64,000 nt of DNA from Sedimentitalea sp041224545 (lineage in GTDB: Bacteria; Pseudomonadota; Alphaproteobacteria; Rhodobacterales; Rhodobacteraceae), in NCBI RefSeq assembly GCF_041224545.1, contig NZ_JBGFGP010000163.1:62001-126000 (forward strand), in the 5' to 3' direction. A program made the translations under genes and the position numbers. Below are positions 1-8,623 of the stretch, piece after piece. Each line of letters begins with the position of its first letter. The first letter of the stretch is position 1. The notes beneath the pieces were generated by a model, which worked only from the letters and a program-made list of their open reading frames with translations, was not told the origin of the DNA and did not search any database.

Positions 1-189
1 TATGGCGACAAGGCCCCGGACATCGGCTCGGAAGCCTGCATGAAGCTCGATTTCGGACCCGACAAGCTGCCCGGCCTGCTGGTCATGGGCGCGGCGGAAC
101 CGACCCATTTTGCGCCGCAACAGGCGACCGATATCCTGGCGTTCTTTACCGGGGTATTCGAGAGAACCATGCGGCGCTGGCTGTCATGA
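1..189 (+). CDS. DUF484 family protein, C-terminal end (5' truncated)
   Basis: The frame is open from the first base of the window and ends in TGA at 187-189. It encodes about 62 residues of a GAF-like C-terminus, including the segment LPGLLVMGAAEPTHF followed by a helix of the type that closes DUF484 proteins. Its stop overlaps the ATG of xerC (ATGA), so the two are probably translationally coupled. DUF484 directly upstream of xerC is a recurrent proteobacterial gene order, and this supports the family call. The biochemical role of DUF484 proteins is not established. The N-terminus lies outside the window. Confidence 0.7.
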   Translation, partial: YGDKAPDIGSEACMKLDFGPDKLPGLLVMGAAEPTHFAPQQATDILAFFTGVFERTMRRWLS

Positions 190-1106
190 CGCTGATATCG
201 CCGGCGTGTCGCGATGCGCTGCAAACCTGGCTTGACGGGCAACGGGCACTTGCAGGGGCGTCGGAAAACACCATCGTTGCCTATCGCGGCGATGTGGGGG
301 ATTTCCTGTCTTTCATGACGACGCATCACGGCAGTCCGCAAGGGTTGGGCGCGCTGGAGCGGATCTCGATTTCGGATATGCGCGCCTGGATGGCCCAAAC
401 CCGCGCCGATGGCGTCGGCGCCCGGTCGCTCGCCCGCAAACTCTCGGCGGTCAAGAATTTCTACCGCTGGCTGTCCGAGCGCGCGGGTTTCGAACCCACG
501 GCCGTGCTCTCGACCCGTTCTCCCAAGTTTCAGAAGAAACTGCCAAGACCGCTGGCGGAGGACGCCGCAAAGGCGGTGCTGGACACGATCGAGTTGCAAT
601 CGGCGCAGGGCTGGGTCGGGGCGCGCGACGTGGCCGTGGTGACAATGCTTTACGGTTGTGGGCTGCGCATATCCGAAGCGCTCGGCCTCAGGGGCGCGGA
701 CAGCCCGCTGCCCGCCTCGCTGCGGATCGTCGGCAAGGGCGGCAAGGAACGCGTGGTTCCCGTGCTGGATGCCGCCCGCGAGGCGGTTGACACCTATGTC
801 CGGCTTTGTCCCCACGCTCTCGAACAGGACGCGCCGCTGTTTCGCGGCGTGCGCGGCGGCCCTCTGCACGCGAGACTCATCCAGGGCGTGATGGCGCGCA
901 CCCGCATGCAGCTTGGCCTGCCATCCACCGCGACGCCGCACGCGCTGCGCCACAGTTTTGCCACCCACCTGCTGAGCGCCGGGGGTGATCTGCGCGCGAT
1001 ACAGGAACTGCTCGGGCACGCCTCGCTGTCAACGACCCAGGCCTATACCGCCGTCGATACCGCGCGCCTGATGGAAGTTTACGACCGCACCCACCCAAAG
1101 GCATGA
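186..1106 (+). CDS. xerC: Tyrosine recombinase XerC
   Basis: Site-specific tyrosine recombinase of 306 residues, the usual XerC/XerD length. With XerD it would resolve chromosome dimers at dif. Residues about 10-100 are the SAM-like N-terminal core-binding domain. The catalytic domain shows Arg161 (CGLRISE), the KGGKER lysine near 184, His252 and Arg255 (PHALRHSF), His278 (LLGHASL) and the nucleophile Tyr287 (QAYTAV). All active-site residues are present, so it should be functional. The ATG overlaps the upstream DUF484 stop. XerC is preferred over XerD because of the DUF484 neighbour. No phage or integron features flank it, which argues for the housekeeping enzyme. Confidence 0.93.
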   Translation: MTLISPACRDALQTWLDGQRALAGASENTIVAYRGDVGDFLSFMTTHHGSPQGLGALERISISDMRAWMAQTRADGVGARSLARKLSAVKNFYRWLSERAGFEPTAVLSTRSPKFQKKLPRPLAEDAAKAVLDTIELQSAQGWVGARDVAVVTMLYGCGLRISEALGLRGADSPLPASLRIVGKGGKERVVPVLDAAREAVDTYVRLCPHALEQDAPLFRGVRGGPLHARLIQGVMARTRMQLGLPSTATPHALRHSFATHLLSAGGDLRAIQELLGHASLSTTQAYTAVDTARLMEVYDRTHPKA

Positions 1107-1176
1107 AGGATCACAGCCGGAAAATATCGCAGGTTTTGCTTTGCATCGTCGCAACACATCCGGCACAAGCAGTGCC

Positions 1177-1887
1177 ATGACTCCGAATATTCGCGCCCTT
1201 CTCGTTCACCTTTTCACCGCAACAGGTGCGGTTTTCGCCATGCTCGCGATGCTCGCCGCGGCACGGACCGAATGGAGCCTGATGTTCCTGTGGCTGGTGG
1301 TGGCCTTTGTCGTCGATGGGATCGACGGACCGCTTGCCCGCCGATATCAGGTCAAACATTATGCCCCGGAGTTCGACGGGGTGCTGCTCGACCTGATCAT
1401 CGACTATCTGACCTATGTGTTCATCCCGGCCTTTGCATTGTTCCAATCCGGATTGATGGATGGCTGGACGGGCTGGTTCGCGATCATCGTCATCACCTTT
1501 ACCAGCGCGTTGTATTTCGCCGACACGCGCATGAAAACCAAGGACAATTCCTTTTCCGGTTTTCCCGGATGCTGGAATATGGTGGTGCTGGTCATCTTTG
1601 CGCTTCATCCGAATTTCTGGGTCATCCTCGCCATTGTCACCGCACTCGCCATCACCATGTTCACGCCGCTGAAATTCGTTCATCCGGTGCGCACCGAGCG
1701 TTGGCGGTCGGTCACTTTGCCGATGGCTCTGGCGTGGACATTCTTTGCCGGCTGGGCGGCCTGGGTCGATTTTCATCCGCAGAGCTGGGCGCATTGGGGA
1801 TTGGTTGTCACCTCGCTCTACCTGTTGTTCGCAGGTATCGCGCAGCAGATCATTCCCCCAAAATCCGACCACAACACCAACCCGTAG
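1177..1887 (+). CDS. pcs: Phosphatidylcholine synthase (CDP-alcohol phosphatidyltransferase)
   Basis: Inner-membrane enzyme that condenses CDP-diacylglycerol with choline to make phosphatidylcholine in one step. It has the CDP-alcohol phosphotransferase signature DGIDGPLARR with the downstream acidic residues DLIIDYLTY, and about seven hydrophobic segments. The spacing and blocks such as FSGFPGCWNMVV and FVHPVR resemble the rhizobial Pcs family as I remember it. The ATG at 1177 is chosen because the residues after it align with the start of the conserved region. A TTG at 1141 would add 12 residues, and neither start has a strong ribosome site. It lies alone, 70 bp after xerC and convergent with the Gre-domain gene. 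Confidence 0.88.
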   Translation: MTPNIRALLVHLFTATGAVFAMLAMLAAARTEWSLMFLWLVVAFVVDGIDGPLARRYQVKHYAPEFDGVLLDLIIDYLTYVFIPAFALFQSGLMDGWTGWFAIIVITFTSALYFADTRMKTKDNSFSGFPGCWNMVVLVIFALHPNFWVILAIVTALAITMFTPLKFVHPVRTERWRSVTLPMALAWTFFAGWAAWVDFHPQSWAHWGLVVTSLYLLFAGIAQQIIPPKSDHNTNP

Positions 1888-1899
1888 CCGCGCACCCCG

Positions 1900-2364
1900 T
1901 CACATCACGTCGTCCAGCGTGATCTCGCTCCCGTTGAAGGTAAAGCGATCACCTTTTCCCAGTCCGTCGATTGCCTTGTAGATGGGGCTCTGAGTCGAAA
2001 TTCCCATATATGTCACACCATTGCATTCAAATTTGGTCGTTGACACCACGACGACGAAATGTCGCCCGTTGAATGAGACCACCGCGCCGGGTCGCACCCT
2101 GTCCGTTACCGAAAAATCGGTGTTTTCGATCACGTCGATCTTGGCGTGATGCGCATGAACCGGGTGATCGAACGCAGCCGCCAGATCCGCGTTTTCGCGT
2201 GCATCCGCGATATCGTCCTTGTCATGCGCCTCGCGGTCGTCGAGTTGCGCTTCGCGCAGGAAACTTTCGTAATGCGCTTTGGCTTCGGCCAGCTCGCCCT
2301 CTTCCAGCGTCATCAACTTGTCGCGCAGGGCCTTTTTCAACGCGGCCGGGTCTTGGTTGTTCAT
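1900..2364 (-). CDS. GreA/GreB-type transcript cleavage factor domain protein
   Basis: 154-residue protein with a helical N-terminal half rich in acidic and Ala residues (about 1-75). Its C-terminal FKBP-like Gre domain carries the segment ISTQSPIYKAIDGLGKGD, typical of GreA/GreB/Rnk proteins. Such factors bind the RNA polymerase secondary channel and rescue backtracked complexes. This one is shorter in the N-terminal coiled coil than classical GreA and may be a paralogue. The ATG at 2364 is preferred over an upstream start at 2391 because GAGGA lies about 9 bases before it. It is convergent with pcs. Which substrate-level role it has is not visible. Confidence 0.75.
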   Translation of the reverse strand: MNNQDPAALKKALRDKLMTLEEGELAEAKAHYESFLREAQLDDREAHDKDDIADARENADLAAAFDHPVHAHHAKIDVIENTDFSVTDRVRPGAVVSFNGRHFVVVVSTTKFECNGVTYMGISTQSPIYKAIDGLGKGDRFTFNGSEITLDDVM

Positions 2365-2448
2365 CGTCGGTTTCCTCTTGCTGAAAGGCATTCACGATAA
2401 AGTGGTCATCGTGGCGGCAACTTGCAATCGAAACAACGTGGCGGCCCG

Positions 2449-2901
2449 TCAGATAAGCAAACCCGCCGCCCCTTCGTGGCGCAAAAGGGCCACCTTGGTC
2501 TCGATCCCGCCGGCGCCGGAATACCCGCCCAGCCCGCTGGCGCCGAGAACCCGGTGACAGGGGATGATGATCGGGATCGGATTGCCGCCACACGCCTGGC
2601 CCACCGCCTGAGCCGGGGCCTTCAAATCGCGGGCGATGTCGCCATAAGTCCGCGTATGACCGACCGGGATCGCCCGCATCGCGTCGCACACGGAGTTCTG
2701 GAACGCGCTGCCCTCAACCCTGAGGGGCAGGTCGAACCCATTTTCAGGGTCATCGAAATAGGCGGCCAACTGGCGCGCCGCCTGATCCAGCAATGCGGAA
2801 TGCTCTGTGCACGCCCCACCCCAGTCGATCCGCGTGATCGCGCCGTTCTCTTCGGTGATCGTCACCGCACCGGTCGGCGTCGGAACCGTCAGCCGACGCA
2901 T
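2449..2901 (-). CDS. ogt: Methylated-DNA--protein-cysteine methyltransferase
   Basis: 150-residue Ogt/AGT family suicide DNA-repair protein that removes O6-alkyl groups from guanine. The acceptor is Cys115 in IIIPCHRVLG, the invariant PCHRV motif. The helix-turn-helix/wing segment GHTRTYGDIA (about 81-90) and the closing GLGGYSGAGG loop (about 122-131) are also typical. The ATG at 2901 follows a GGAG site and gives the normal family length; an upstream start at 2934 lacks one. It sits alone between the Gre-domain gene and ileS on the same strand. A fused Ada regulatory domain is absent. Confidence 0.92.
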   Translation of the reverse strand: MRRLTVPTPTGAVTITEENGAITRIDWGGACTEHSALLDQAARQLAAYFDDPENGFDLPLRVEGSAFQNSVCDAMRAIPVGHTRTYGDIARDLKAPAQAVGQACGGNPIPIIIPCHRVLGASGLGGYSGAGGIETKVALLRHEGAAGLLI

Positions 2902-3005
2902 CTCATGGTCTCCGCATCCTGCATGCGACCACATTGCCCCCGATTTATGCCGCGCACAACACGAGCGGGAATGGCGCCGGCCCCATAACGGGGCCGGTGT
3001 GCGTG

Positions 3006-5930
3006 TCAGCCAAGCGCGCTGTCACAGCGCCCACAGACGCCGGGATGGCTATGCGTGCCGACATCCGGCAGGATCTTCCAGCAGCGTTGGCATTTCTCGC
3101 CCTGTGCTGCGGCGAACACCACGGCGACGCCCGGCACATCGTCCAGCGCGAACGCCCCTTCCGGCGCCGCATCGGTGCTCAGTTCGATCTGCGACGCGAT
3201 GCAGACATCGGCAAAGTTCACGCGCTGCAACATCTCGACCATGTCGGCGTTTTCCAGATAGACGACCGGCGCGGCTTCGAGGCTCGATCCGATAACCTTG
3301 TCGCGGCGCTGAAGTTCGAGCGCCGCAGTGACGACACGGCGGACCTTGCGGACCTGCTCGATGGTCGATGCGAGTTCGGGCCGCAGCCAGTCCTCGGGTG
3401 TGTCGGGCATGTCCTGCAGGTGGATCGAACTGTCTTCGCCCGGGAACCGTTCCAACCAGACCTCTTCGGTCGTGAACACCAGTATCGGTGCCAGCCAGGT
3501 GGTCAGCCGATGGAACAGCATGTCAAGAACGGTCAGCGCCGCGCGACGTTGCAGGCTGTCATCCGCATCGCAATAGAGCACGTCCTTGCGGATATCGAAA
3601 TAGAACGCCGACAGATCGACCGTCGCAAAGGTAAAGACCTTTTGGAACACGCCCTGGAAATCGAATGCGGCATAGCCCGCGCGCACCTCGGCATCGAGTT
3701 CGGCGAGGCGGTGCGCCACCCATTGCTCCAGCGGCGGCATGTCGGCGGGATCGACCGGTTCGACATTGTCGAAATCACCCAGCGAACCGAGCATGAACCG
3801 CAGCGTGTTGCGCAGGCGACGATAGCTGTCGGCCACACCCTTGAGGATCTCGGGGCCGATCCGCTGGTCGGCGGTATAGTCGGTCTGGGCAACCCAAAGG
3901 CGCAGGATATCGGCACCGTATTGCCTGACCACCTCCTCGGGCACGATGGTGTTGCCAAGCGACTTGGACATCTTGATGCCCTTCTCGTCCAGCGTGAACC
4001 CGTGTGTGACCACGTTGCGGTATGGCGCGCGGCCGATTGTGCCGCAGGCCTGCAACATGGAGGAATGAAACCAGCCGCGATGCTGGTCGGTGCCTTCCAT
4101 ATAGACATCGGCAATACCGTCCGCGGTGCCATCCGCACGGTCGCGCAGGACAAACGCATGCGTCGAACCCGAATCAAACCACACGTCGAGCACATCGAAC
4201 ACCTGATCATAGTCCTCGGGCGCGGCGATTCCGTCCAGTACCTGCTCCTTGAACCCGTCCGTGTACCAGACATCGGCACCGTGCTCTTCGAACGCGGCCT
4301 TGATGCGGGCGTTCAGTTCGGCATTGCGCAGCAGATACTCCGGATCGGTCGGCAAGGCGCCCTTTCTGGTAAAACAGGTCAACGGCACACCCCAGGCGCG
4401 CTGGCGCGACAGCACCCAGTCGGGACGTGCCTCGATCATCGAATACAGGCGGTTGCGACCCGACGCCGGCGTCCATTTCACCAGTTCGTCGATCGAACGC
4501 AGGGCGCGCTCGCGGATGCTGTCGCCCATCTCGTTCATGCCGTCATCCAGCTTGCGGTCCACCGACGCAAACCACTGCGGCGTGTTGCGATAGATGATCG
4601 GCGCCTTGGACCGCCACGAATGCGGATAGCTGTGCTTGATCTTGCCGCGCGCCAGCAGCCCGCCGACCTCGGCCAGCTTGTCGATCACGGTCTTGTTCGC
4701 ATCGCCCTCGCCGCCCTTTCGCGACAGGATGTAGGTGCCGCCAAAGAACGGCAGATCGGCGCGGAAGCTGCCATCGTCCATCACGTTGTAGGTGATGACC
4801 TGTTCCAGCATGCCGAGATCGCGGTAGAGTTCGAACTCCTCCATCCCGTGTGACGGCGCACAATGGACAAAACCCGTTCCTTCGGTATCGGTCACGAAAT
4901 CGGCCGCGCGGAAATCGCGGATGTCATCCCATTCGCCGTTGGCCCCTTCGGCGCCTGCCAGCGGATGCTGCAACTGGATCCTGGCCAGATCGTCCTGGGT
5001 GACGTCACACAGGCGGCGATACATGGACTCGTCCAGCCGCGCACGTGCGAACACGTCGTCGGCCACCTTGTCGGCCAGCAGGTAGCGCTCACCGATCCTG
5101 GCCCAGCATTCCTCGGGACGGCCCGTCACTTCGTACAGCCCGTATGAAATGTCCTTGCCGTAAACCACCGCCTTGTTCGACGGCATGGTCCAGGGCGTCG
5201 TGGTCCAGATCACGACATAGGCATTGTCCAGCGTGGTATCGCCAGTGTTCACCACCTTGAACTTCACCCAGATGGTAAAGCTCTCCTTGTCGTGATACTC
5301 GACCTCGGCCTCGGCCAGCGCGGTCTTTTCGATGGGAGACCACATGACCGGTTTCGAGCCCTGATACAGGGTACCGTTCATCAGGAACTTCATGAACTCG
5401 TCCGCGATCACCGCCTCGGCGTGATAGTCCATCGTCACATACGGGTCGGCCCAGTTGCCGGTGACACCCATCCGCTTGAATTCTTCACGCTGGATGTCGA
5501 TCCAGCCGGCCGCGAACTTGCGGCATTCCTGGCGGAAATCGATGACCGGGACCTCGTCCTTGTCGCGACCCTTCTTGCGGTACTGCTCTTCGATCTTCCA
5601 CTCGATCGGCAGACCGTGACAATCCCAACCCGGAACGTAACGCGCGTCATATCCCATCATCTGATGGCTGCGCACGATCATGTCCTTGATGGTCTTGTTC
5701 AGCGCGTGACCGATATGCAGATGCCCGTTGGCATAGGGCGGGCCGTCATGCAGTGTGAACGGCGCACGCCCTTCTTTCTCGCGCAGGCGATCGTAGACCC
5801 CGATCCTTTCCCATCGTTCGAGCCAGGTCGGCTCGCGCTTGGGCAGCCCCGCGCGCATCGGAAAATCGGTCTTGGGCAGGTTCAGTGTCGATTTATAATC
5901 GGGCGTTTCGGTCGTCGTATCGGCGCACAT
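3006..5930 (-). CDS. ileS: Isoleucine--tRNA ligase
   Basis: Class Ia aminoacyl-tRNA synthetase of 974 residues that charges tRNA-Ile and edits misactivated valine. The HIGH motif is HLHIGHALNK (about 70-79), the KMSKS loop is present as KMSKSLGN, and the C-terminal zinc ribbon has the paired Cys motifs CQRCW and CGRC close to the end. This is the bacterial type 1 IleS layout. The start ATG follows AGAGGACGCC. It has no close operon partner; lspA, its neighbour in many proteobacteria, is not adjacent. A long plus-strand frame opposite to it is a shadow. Confidence 0.97.
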   Translation of the reverse strand: MCADTTTETPDYKSTLNLPKTDFPMRAGLPKREPTWLERWERIGVYDRLREKEGRAPFTLHDGPPYANGHLHIGHALNKTIKDMIVRSHQMMGYDARYVPGWDCHGLPIEWKIEEQYRKKGRDKDEVPVIDFRQECRKFAAGWIDIQREEFKRMGVTGNWADPYVTMDYHAEAVIADEFMKFLMNGTLYQGSKPVMWSPIEKTALAEAEVEYHDKESFTIWVKFKVVNTGDTTLDNAYVVIWTTTPWTMPSNKAVVYGKDISYGLYEVTGRPEECWARIGERYLLADKVADDVFARARLDESMYRRLCDVTQDDLARIQLQHPLAGAEGANGEWDDIRDFRAADFVTDTEGTGFVHCAPSHGMEEFELYRDLGMLEQVITYNVMDDGSFRADLPFFGGTYILSRKGGEGDANKTVIDKLAEVGGLLARGKIKHSYPHSWRSKAPIIYRNTPQWFASVDRKLDDGMNEMGDSIRERALRSIDELVKWTPASGRNRLYSMIEARPDWVLSRQRAWGVPLTCFTRKGALPTDPEYLLRNAELNARIKAAFEEHGADVWYTDGFKEQVLDGIAAPEDYDQVFDVLDVWFDSGSTHAFVLRDRADGTADGIADVYMEGTDQHRGWFHSSMLQACGTIGRAPYRNVVTHGFTLDEKGIKMSKSLGNTIVPEEVVRQYGADILRLWVAQTDYTADQRIGPEILKGVADSYRRLRNTLRFMLGSLGDFDNVEPVDPADMPPLEQWVAHRLAELDAEVRAGYAAFDFQGVFQKVFTFATVDLSAFYFDIRKDVLYCDADDSLQRRAALTVLDMLFHRLTTWLAPILVFTTEEVWLERFPGEDSSIHLQDMPDTPEDWLRPELASTIEQVRKVRRVVTAALELQRRDKVIGSSLEAAPVVYLENADMVEMLQRVNFADVCIASQIELSTDAAPEGAFALDDVPGVAVVFAAAQGEKCQRCWKILPDVGTHSHPGVCGRCDSALG

Positions 5931-6269
5931 GGGCGGCGTCCTCTGGATCAGTCAAGTCGGAAGGATTGAAAGCGGTCGGTGCGAACACTCAAACACCTTT
6001 GCCCGGCGTCTCAGGGTCAGAGCGCCGGGGATATAATTCGAATAATGATCCGTACCATGCGCATCATGATCCGGCTTATAGGGCGCGGCGAACGGATGGT
6101 CCAGAGTCTCCGGACGCGCCGCAGGCGCACAGCAAAAACGCGCACTTCGATCCGTTGCGCGATCTACACGTGGCTGAACCCGGCGCCGTACATGGCTGTC
6201 TCGGGCATGGCGTTCACCCCGGTGCCTGCCGCGCGGCTTGCAGGTCTCACGCCGGTTCCATGTTACGAG
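5931..6269. other. Intergenic leader between ileS and the methyltransferase gene
   Basis: 339 bp without a convincing gene. It holds the 5' region of ileS (minus strand) and the 3' flank of the methyltransferase gene. I see a 7-bp perfect stem (CCCGGCG at 6002-6008 with CGCCGGG at 6023-6029) and a TATAAT string immediately after it, near 6032-6037. No well-spaced -35 box accompanies it on either strand. Overlapping frames here have arginine-rich, low-complexity translations and are not credible proteins. Confidence 0.4.
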
Positions 6270-7100
6270 TCAGGAGCCAAGGCGCGCAATCATCTCGACC
6301 GGCGCAATCTGCCCGCCGTGCAAGGCTGCGACCATGTTGCTGATCTTGAGTCCTGCATCCGGTCCCATCACAAGGTGCAATCCCAGCACCGGCTGGCCTT
6401 CTACCTTGTTCTGTCGCGCCATCATGCGGGCAAAGAAATCCAGCGCGAATGCGCTTCGGTCGGTTTCCGACCGGATATTGAACCCTGCGTCCGTCAATGC
6501 GTCGCGATAGGCCTCTGGCGGGCAAAGTGCACTTTGTTCCGGACCACTCGCCCAGGGCACCGGATAGGAAAGCTCCGCGTCGTCCACCGCCATCACGTCA
6601 AATATGCCGAATACGCCGCCCGGCTTCAGAACCCGGGCAACCTCGGCGGCAAGAGCCGGCTTGTCCGAGATATTCATGCCGACGTGGATCATATAGGCGA
6701 CGTCGAACTGATTGTCGTCAAACGGCATGTCCAGAATGCTGCCCTGTCGCAACTCGACAAGATCCGCCATCAGGGCCTGACCGGTCAGCGCATTGCCGGT
6801 GGCGACAAAATCCGCGCTGAGATCGAGACCGGTGACACGTGCGCCGCTGGTCTTGGCGACATATCGTGCCGGGCCGCCAAGGCCGCATCCGAGATCCAGC
6901 ACCTTGTTGCCCGCTGAGACCTTCAGGTTTTCAAGCAGATGATGCGTGGCCCTGCGCCCGCCGATATGGAACTCGTCAAACAAAGCGAGGGTTTCGAGAT
7001 CCAGCGGCCGACGCGCGCCGACCTCTGCCAGGGCGGCCTCGATACGGTCAAGCAGCGCAGTGCTGGAATAGTGTTTCGCAACTTCGGAAAGCTCCGTCAC
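6270..7100 (-). CDS. SAM-dependent methyltransferase (UbiE / sarcosine-dimethylglycine type)
   Basis: Class I Rossmann-fold methyltransferase of about 276 residues. Motif I is VLDLGCGLGGPARYVA, followed by the acidic residue of motif II in VTGLDLS and motif III near LKPGGVFGIFDVM. The GGPAR and MIHVGMNI blocks resemble small-molecule N- or C-methyltransferases acting on sarcosine/dimethylglycine or lipids, but the substrate cannot be read from sequence. The GTG at 7100 is preferred because GGGAG lies 9 bases upstream; the ATG at 7124 and the start at 7142 have no ribosome site. It is monocistronic as far as visible. Confidence 0.72.
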   Translation of the reverse strand: MTELSEVAKHYSSTALLDRIEAALAEVGARRPLDLETLALFDEFHIGGRRATHHLLENLKVSAGNKVLDLGCGLGGPARYVAKTSGARVTGLDLSADFVATGNALTGQALMADLVELRQGSILDMPFDDNQFDVAYMIHVGMNISDKPALAAEVARVLKPGGVFGIFDVMAVDDAELSYPVPWASGPEQSALCPPEAYRDALTDAGFNIRSETDRSAFALDFFARMMARQNKVEGQPVLGLHLVMGPDAGLKISNMVAALHGGQIAPVEMIARLGS

Positions 7101-7181
7101 TGCACGTCTCCCGCAGAGTTTCATGCAATCATACCGCCACAAAGTGACCTAACGTCAACACACTAAATATTACCGGCAGCT

Positions 7182-8177
7182 TTATGCCTCTTTTGTACCG
7201 AACAGACCGCCGAGCGCGTTCTTGACGATCTTGCGCACCGAAGGCTTGCGTCTGGGCGAGAAGGGCAAGGGACGGCAGACTTCCATTGCAGCCGCCCCCA
7301 CCCGCGCCGACAATGCGCCGTTCACCAGCCCCTCGCCAAAGCGCCGCGACAGCTTTGACAGGAGCGACCCGCCAAGCAACGGTTCGAGCAGGTCATCGCC
7401 CACCGCGACCGCGCCGGTCGCCACGAGATGTGTGAACACCGCGCGCGTCAGCCGCCAGCTTCCGATCAGACCCGAGCGTCCACCATAGATCTCGGCGATC
7501 CGCCGGATCATGCGCAGGTTCGCAGCGAGCGCGGTTGCCACATCCGCCAGCGCCAGCGGAACGAGCGCAGTCACTGCCGCGACCTGCCGGGCGGCGGCTT
7601 CGACTTCGCGGCTGGCGGCGGCATCCAGAGGCGCAAGCAGTTCGACCTCGGCAAGGTTGAGCAACCCGGAGGCATCGAATTGTTCGCCCATCCGCTCGCT
7701 CAGCGATTGCCGACCCCACCGCGTATCGTCGCGACCGGCGTAGAACGCGAGCAACCGCTTGGTGACGGCACGCGCCTGCTCCAGATCTTCTTCGGCCAGC
7801 GCGGCATCCGCGGCACGGTGCAGGCTGTCGATCCGGCCCAGCCGCGCGATCGCCGCCAGTTCGCGCAGCGCGATCACCAGGAGGACACCCAGCATGGCGA
7901 CGAAGAGAACCGTGACAACGATGCCAAACACCGGCGCGCGCGCCAGCAGGCCGGTCACGAAATCCCACGCCGCAACGGAAACCATTGCGCCAATCACCGC
8001 CCCCGCAAGGCCCCAGAACCAGCTGGCGAGCCGCGAGGGCCGACGCGCGACCAGCCGGGCCGCCATCTGCATGGCCTGTCCGTCAGGTGCCGGCGTATCG
8101 GGCACCGGCGGCGCATCGGCCACCGATACGGGCGGTTCGCGGTCTTCCAGATCGATCAGAATCGGGCCCCTTGTCAT
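7182..8177 (-). CDS. YcjF/TIGR01620-type inner-membrane protein (DUF697)
   Basis: 331-residue membrane protein. A proline-rich N-terminus is followed by two long hydrophobic segments (about 50-105) and an Ala/Leu-rich cytoplasmic domain with conserved RMIRRIAEIYGGR and GSLLSKLSRRFGEG blocks, as in the DUF697/YcjF family. The ATG at 8177 has a strong AAAGGAG site and overlaps the stop of the preceding GNAT gene (ATGA). It forms an operon with the YcjX-like NTPase upstream. In enterobacteria ycjX and ycjF are paired and belong to the phage-shock response; a cell-envelope stress role here is inference. Confidence 0.75.
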   Translation of the reverse strand: MTRGPILIDLEDREPPVSVADAPPVPDTPAPDGQAMQMAARLVARRPSRLASWFWGLAGAVIGAMVSVAAWDFVTGLLARAPVFGIVVTVLFVAMLGVLLVIALRELAAIARLGRIDSLHRAADAALAEEDLEQARAVTKRLLAFYAGRDDTRWGRQSLSERMGEQFDASGLLNLAEVELLAPLDAAASREVEAAARQVAAVTALVPLALADVATALAANLRMIRRIAEIYGGRSGLIGSWRLTRAVFTHLVATGAVAVGDDLLEPLLGGSLLSKLSRRFGEGLVNGALSARVGAAAMEVCRPLPFSPRRKPSVRKIVKNALGGLFGTKEA

Positions 8178-8623
8178 GCCGCGATCTCCTTTTGCCAGAC
8201 ATAGGTCCGTGCGGCGTCGGGCGTCTCGTCCCACGGCACGACACCGACCGGGTCAACGGGCACGAACCCCTCTCGTGCGTAAAAGCGGCGCGCGCCCGTA
8301 TTCGCCGCAGGCGTTTTCAGGTGCAGCCGCGAAACATTGCGTTTTGCCTCCTGCATGAGTTGCCGACCGATCCCCCGGCCCCGCGCTTCAGCCGCGGTAT
8401 ACAGCGCACATATTTCCTGACCGTCCCGCGCCAGAAACGCCCGCACGCCAGCGGCGTTCACCGCCACGGTCATCCAGTTGCGCGCGATCATCACGTCACA
8501 GCACCCGATCGCCTCTGCCGCAGAGCTCAGTTCATCACTCGCGACCTGTCGCAGCGACCGCCACAGGATATCCCCGGTTGCCCCCGCATCCAGCGGAGTT
8601 GCCGCGCGCAGAAAGACGTTCAC
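8174..8623 (-). CDS. GNAT family N-acetyltransferase
   Basis: 149-residue single-domain acetyltransferase. The acetyl-CoA pyrophosphate-binding motif A is AAEARGRGIGRQLM (R/Q-x-x-G-x-G/A type), and the C-terminal motif B contains ANTGARRFYAREGF. The substrate is unknown. It sits between the YcjX-like and YcjF-like genes and overlaps both by 4 bp, so it is translated from the same message. An acetyltransferase inside this NTPase/membrane-protein pair is unusual relative to the enterobacterial ycjXF order and may act on one of the partners. That is inference only. Confidence 0.8.
   Translation of the reverse strand: MNVFLRAATPLDAGATGDILWRSLRQVASDELSSAAEAIGCCDVMIARNWMTVAVNAAGVRAFLARDGQEICALYTAAEARGRGIGRQLMQEAKRNVSRLHLKTPAANTGARRFYAREGFVPVDPVGVVPWDETPDAARTYVWQKEIAA

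Noticed and set aside
2934..4853. 639-residue plus-strand frame opposite ileS
   Set aside because: Antisense shadow caused by the high GC content and codon bias of ileS; no recognisable motif or ribosome site.
5979..6917. 312-residue plus-strand frame over the ileS leader and the methyltransferase gene
   Set aside because: Most of it is antisense to the conserved methyltransferase, and the remainder is Arg-rich and lacks a ribosome site.
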